From: Rhodococcus wratislaviensis
GTDB taxonomy: Bacteria; Actinomycetota; Actinomycetes; Mycobacteriales; Mycobacteriaceae
Direction of reading: 5' to 3'
NCBI RefSeq assembly: GCF_900455735.1
Contig: NZ_UAUI01000022.1
Span: 558,001 to 622,000 of the forward strand
Length of the DNA stretch: 64,000 nucleotides
Below the pieces are notes generated by a model, which was not told where the DNA came from, made no database searches, and saw only the letters and a list, made by a program, of their open reading frames with translations. The position numbers and the translations under genes are program-made. Shown here in pieces: positions 62,434 to 64,000 of this stretch (within the stretch, counting starts at the first letter, position 1; each line of letters begins with the position of its first letter).

Positions 62434-63900
62434 TCAGCTCGACCGCGGCAGTTCCACCCGGAACGTCGCACCCTCGCCGGGCCGGCTGTCGACGGTCACC
62501 GACCCGCGGTGGGCGGCGACCAGGGCCGCCACGATCGACAGGCCCAGGCCGCTGCCGCCGCTCTCCCGGGTGCGGGAGGCGTCGGTGCGGTAGAACCTCT
62601 CGAACACCCGGGCCGCGTCCTCCTCACTGAGTCCCGGTCCGGTGTCGGCCACCTCGAGCACGACGCTGCGTTCGGTGGTGCTCAGCCGCACCGTCACGTC
62701 CGCGGTGGCGGGGGTGTGTTTGACGGCGTTGGCGAGCAGGTTGCCGAGGACCTGCCGCAGCCGGGCCTCGTCACCGATCACCTCCGGGGTCCCGGGACCG
62801 GGACGGACGTCGAGCGCGATGGACCGGTCGGGGGCGACGGCGCGTGCGCCGTGCACGGCGTCCGAGGCCACCGACAGCAGGTCGACGGGCCGGGTCTCGA
62901 GGGGACGCTGGGCGTCGAGCCGGGCGAGCATGAGGAGATCCTCGACGAGGAGCCCCATCCGCGACGCCTCGCCTTCGATGCGACTCATCAGGGTTTCCGT
63001 GTCGGTCATCGCGCCTTGTCGATACAGCTCGGCGAAACCGCGGATCGTGGTGAGCGGGGTGCGCAGTTCGTGGCTCGCGTCGGCGACGAATCGCCGCATC
63101 TTCTCCTCGGAGCGGCGCGCCGATTCCTCCGACGCCTCGGTGGCGGCGAACGCGTGCTGGATCTGGGCGAGCATTCCGTTGAGCGCCACGGACAGTCGAC
63201 CGATCTCGGTACGATCGTCCCGTTCCGGAACACGCCGGTGCAGGTCGCCCGAGGCGATTGCCGCGGCGGTCTCCTCCACTTCCACGAGGGGGCGCAGACT
63301 GCGCCGGACCACGAAGTAGGCGACCACTCCGAGCGCGATCAGCACGACCACGCCGATGATGAGTTGCAGGACGATCAGCCGATTCACCGTTTCGTCGTTC
63401 TCGGTGAGCGTCATCGCGACGGTGGTCTCGGTTCCGTCCGGCGCGGTGGTCGTCAGCACCCGCCACCGCACGTCGGAGTTGTCGGTGGAACCGACCGTCT
63501 CGGGCCCGGACGCGGGGTCCTCGGGCAGTGCGGGAGAAACGGATTCGTCGTTGATCTCGCGCAGCACCGTTCCGTTCGCCAGTGTCGTGCGGACGTAGAA
63601 CGGGCTCGGCGGGCGGCCGGGGTTCGGTTCGTCCGGCGGCGGCAGGGGGCGCGACTTGCCGGGCTTCGCCCACCCCTGCGCCGCGTCGTGCAACTGGTGA
63701 TCGACGCGGTTGGTCAGCGAATTCTCGAGCGCCGACGTCACCGCGACACCGGATGCGAGGAGCCCGAGCGCCGAGAGAAGCAGCACGGCGCCGACGAGGG
63801 TGATGCGCAGCGGCATCGCGCGAATCCACCGTCGCGCAGGACTGTTCGAGACAGCGGCGACCGCCTCGGCCGGCTCCCGAGGAGCCGCGGGCGCGGTCAT
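62434..63900 (-). CDS. Sensor histidine kinase (TrcS/TcrY-like)
   Basis: A 488-residue kinase. Two membrane helices (about 32-54 and 176-198) flank an extracytoplasmic domain of about 120 residues with a Pro-rich [11 protein letters not shown] segment. A HAMP domain follows, then the phospho-acceptor [10 protein letters not shown] (histidine near 275) and an ATPase domain with [11 protein letters not shown] (N box), ADTGPGLSE (G1) and GGSGLGLSI (G2). It phosphorylates the regulator encoded upstream, with which it overlaps by ATGA. The pair resembles mycobacterial TrcRS/TcrXY systems; the signal is unknown. Confidence 0.93.
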   Translation of the reverse strand: MTAPAAPREPAEAVAAVSNSPARRWIRAMPLRITLVGAVLLLSALGLLASGVAVTSALENSLTNRVDHQLHDAAQGWAKPGKSRPLPPPDEPNPGRPPSPFYVRTTLANGTVLREINDESVSPALPEDPASGPETVGSTDNSDVRWRVLTTTAPDGTETTVAMTLTENDETVNRLIVLQLIIGVVVLIALGVVAYFVVRRSLRPLVEVEETAAAIASGDLHRRVPERDDRTEIGRLSVALNGMLAQIQHAFAATEASEESARRSEEKMRRFVADASHELRTPLTTIRGFAELYRQGAMTDTETLMSRIEGEASRMGLLVEDLLMLARLDAQRPLETRPVDLLSVASDAVHGARAVAPDRSIALDVRPGPGTPEVIGDEARLRQVLGNLLANAVKHTPATADVTVRLSTTERSVVLEVADTGPGLSEEDAARVFERFYRTDASRTRESGGSGLGLSIVAALVAAHRGSVTVDSRPGEGATFRVELPRSS

Positions 63901-64000
63901 CGCCGCGGTTCTCGCATCACGTAGCCGACCCCGCGGAGGGTGTGGATCAACGGAGTCTCGCCCGTGTCGACCTTCCGACGAAGGTAGGACACGTACGACT
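63897..64000 (-). CDS. OmpR-family response regulator, C-terminal fragment
   Basis: The window holds the last 34 codons. They read [13 protein letters not shown] then [15 protein letters not shown], the recognition helix end and wing of an OmpR/PhoB DNA-binding domain. The stop overlaps the kinase start (ATGA), so the two are one operon. The receiver domain lies outside the window. Confidence 0.92.
   Translation of the reverse strand, partial: SYVSYLRRKVDTGETPLIHTLRGVGYVMREPRR

Noticed and set aside
1-64000. CRISPR arrays, tRNA/rRNA genes, insertion sequences, prophage
   Set aside because: I saw no regularly spaced repeats, no tRNA-like cloverleaf with CCA-type end, no transposase or integrase motifs and no phage structural genes.

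Overview
The window is high-GC actinobacterial DNA. Siderophore, IdeR-box, heteromeric acyl-CoA dehydrogenase, Ltp-type thiolase and mycobacterial-type sensor-kinase signatures fit a soil Rhodococcus or close relative (inference; no 16S or taxon marker is present). There is no sign of phage, IS elements, CRISPR, tRNA or rRNA.

Layout. (1) 1-11751: an iron-regulated catecholate siderophore locus. It holds a two-module NRPS (C-A-T-C-A-T-E), divergent from an overlapping isochorismate synthase / DHB dehydrogenase / DHB-AMP ligase set, with IdeR-type boxes in both control regions. Isochorismatase/aryl-carrier protein and a terminal thioesterase are not in the window. (2) 11762-28k: housekeeping and accessory genes. 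These are a MarR-controlled ABC-2 exporter, an NRDE protein, a HIT protein, purB, a TetR regulator, a wrecked lipoprotein hydrolase gene, small membrane proteins, a duplicated-PepSY lipoprotein, an aminotransferase, a LysR / MHS transporter / hydroxybutyrate-dehydrogenase set, purD, and a beta-lactamase-fold lipoprotein with a winged-helix partner. (3) 27.5-58.5 kb: a catabolic island of 25 genes. It has two complete ABC importers (one a HAAT/Liv system with an unusual LivM-LivG-LivF fusion), a CoA ligase, three acyl-CoA dehydrogenases, a crotonase, an SCP2-type thiolase with DUF35 partner, five SDRs, a zinc alcohol dehydrogenase, FMN/FAD reductases, hydrolases and two SnoaL-like proteins. (4) 58.5-64 kb: a polyprenyl-phosphate glycosylation pair (GT39 and GT2-GtrA), a HIT protein, and a sensor kinase with a truncated response regulator.

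The main new observation is that all eleven transcription units of the island carry one copy of the same 18-bp palindrome (TGAACTG-N4-CAGTTCA) in the promoter or leader. One copy is in front of the island's own TetR gene (45641-46279). This defines a single-regulator catabolon. Inside it, an APH-family kinase is translationally coupled to acyl-CoA dehydrogenase genes, one of them of the ACAD11 type. That is the gene pair expected for phosphorylation-dependent breakdown of 4-hydroxyacyl-CoA, so the island may consume a lactone, gamma-hydroxy acid or terpenoid-like acid (inference).

A second family of structures, near-perfect palindromes built on GTGAGTACTTRTTAACC, occurs four times: at both edges of the island, once inside it, and once between two divergent genes. 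At gene ends they contain stop codons and encode the last residues of the proteins.
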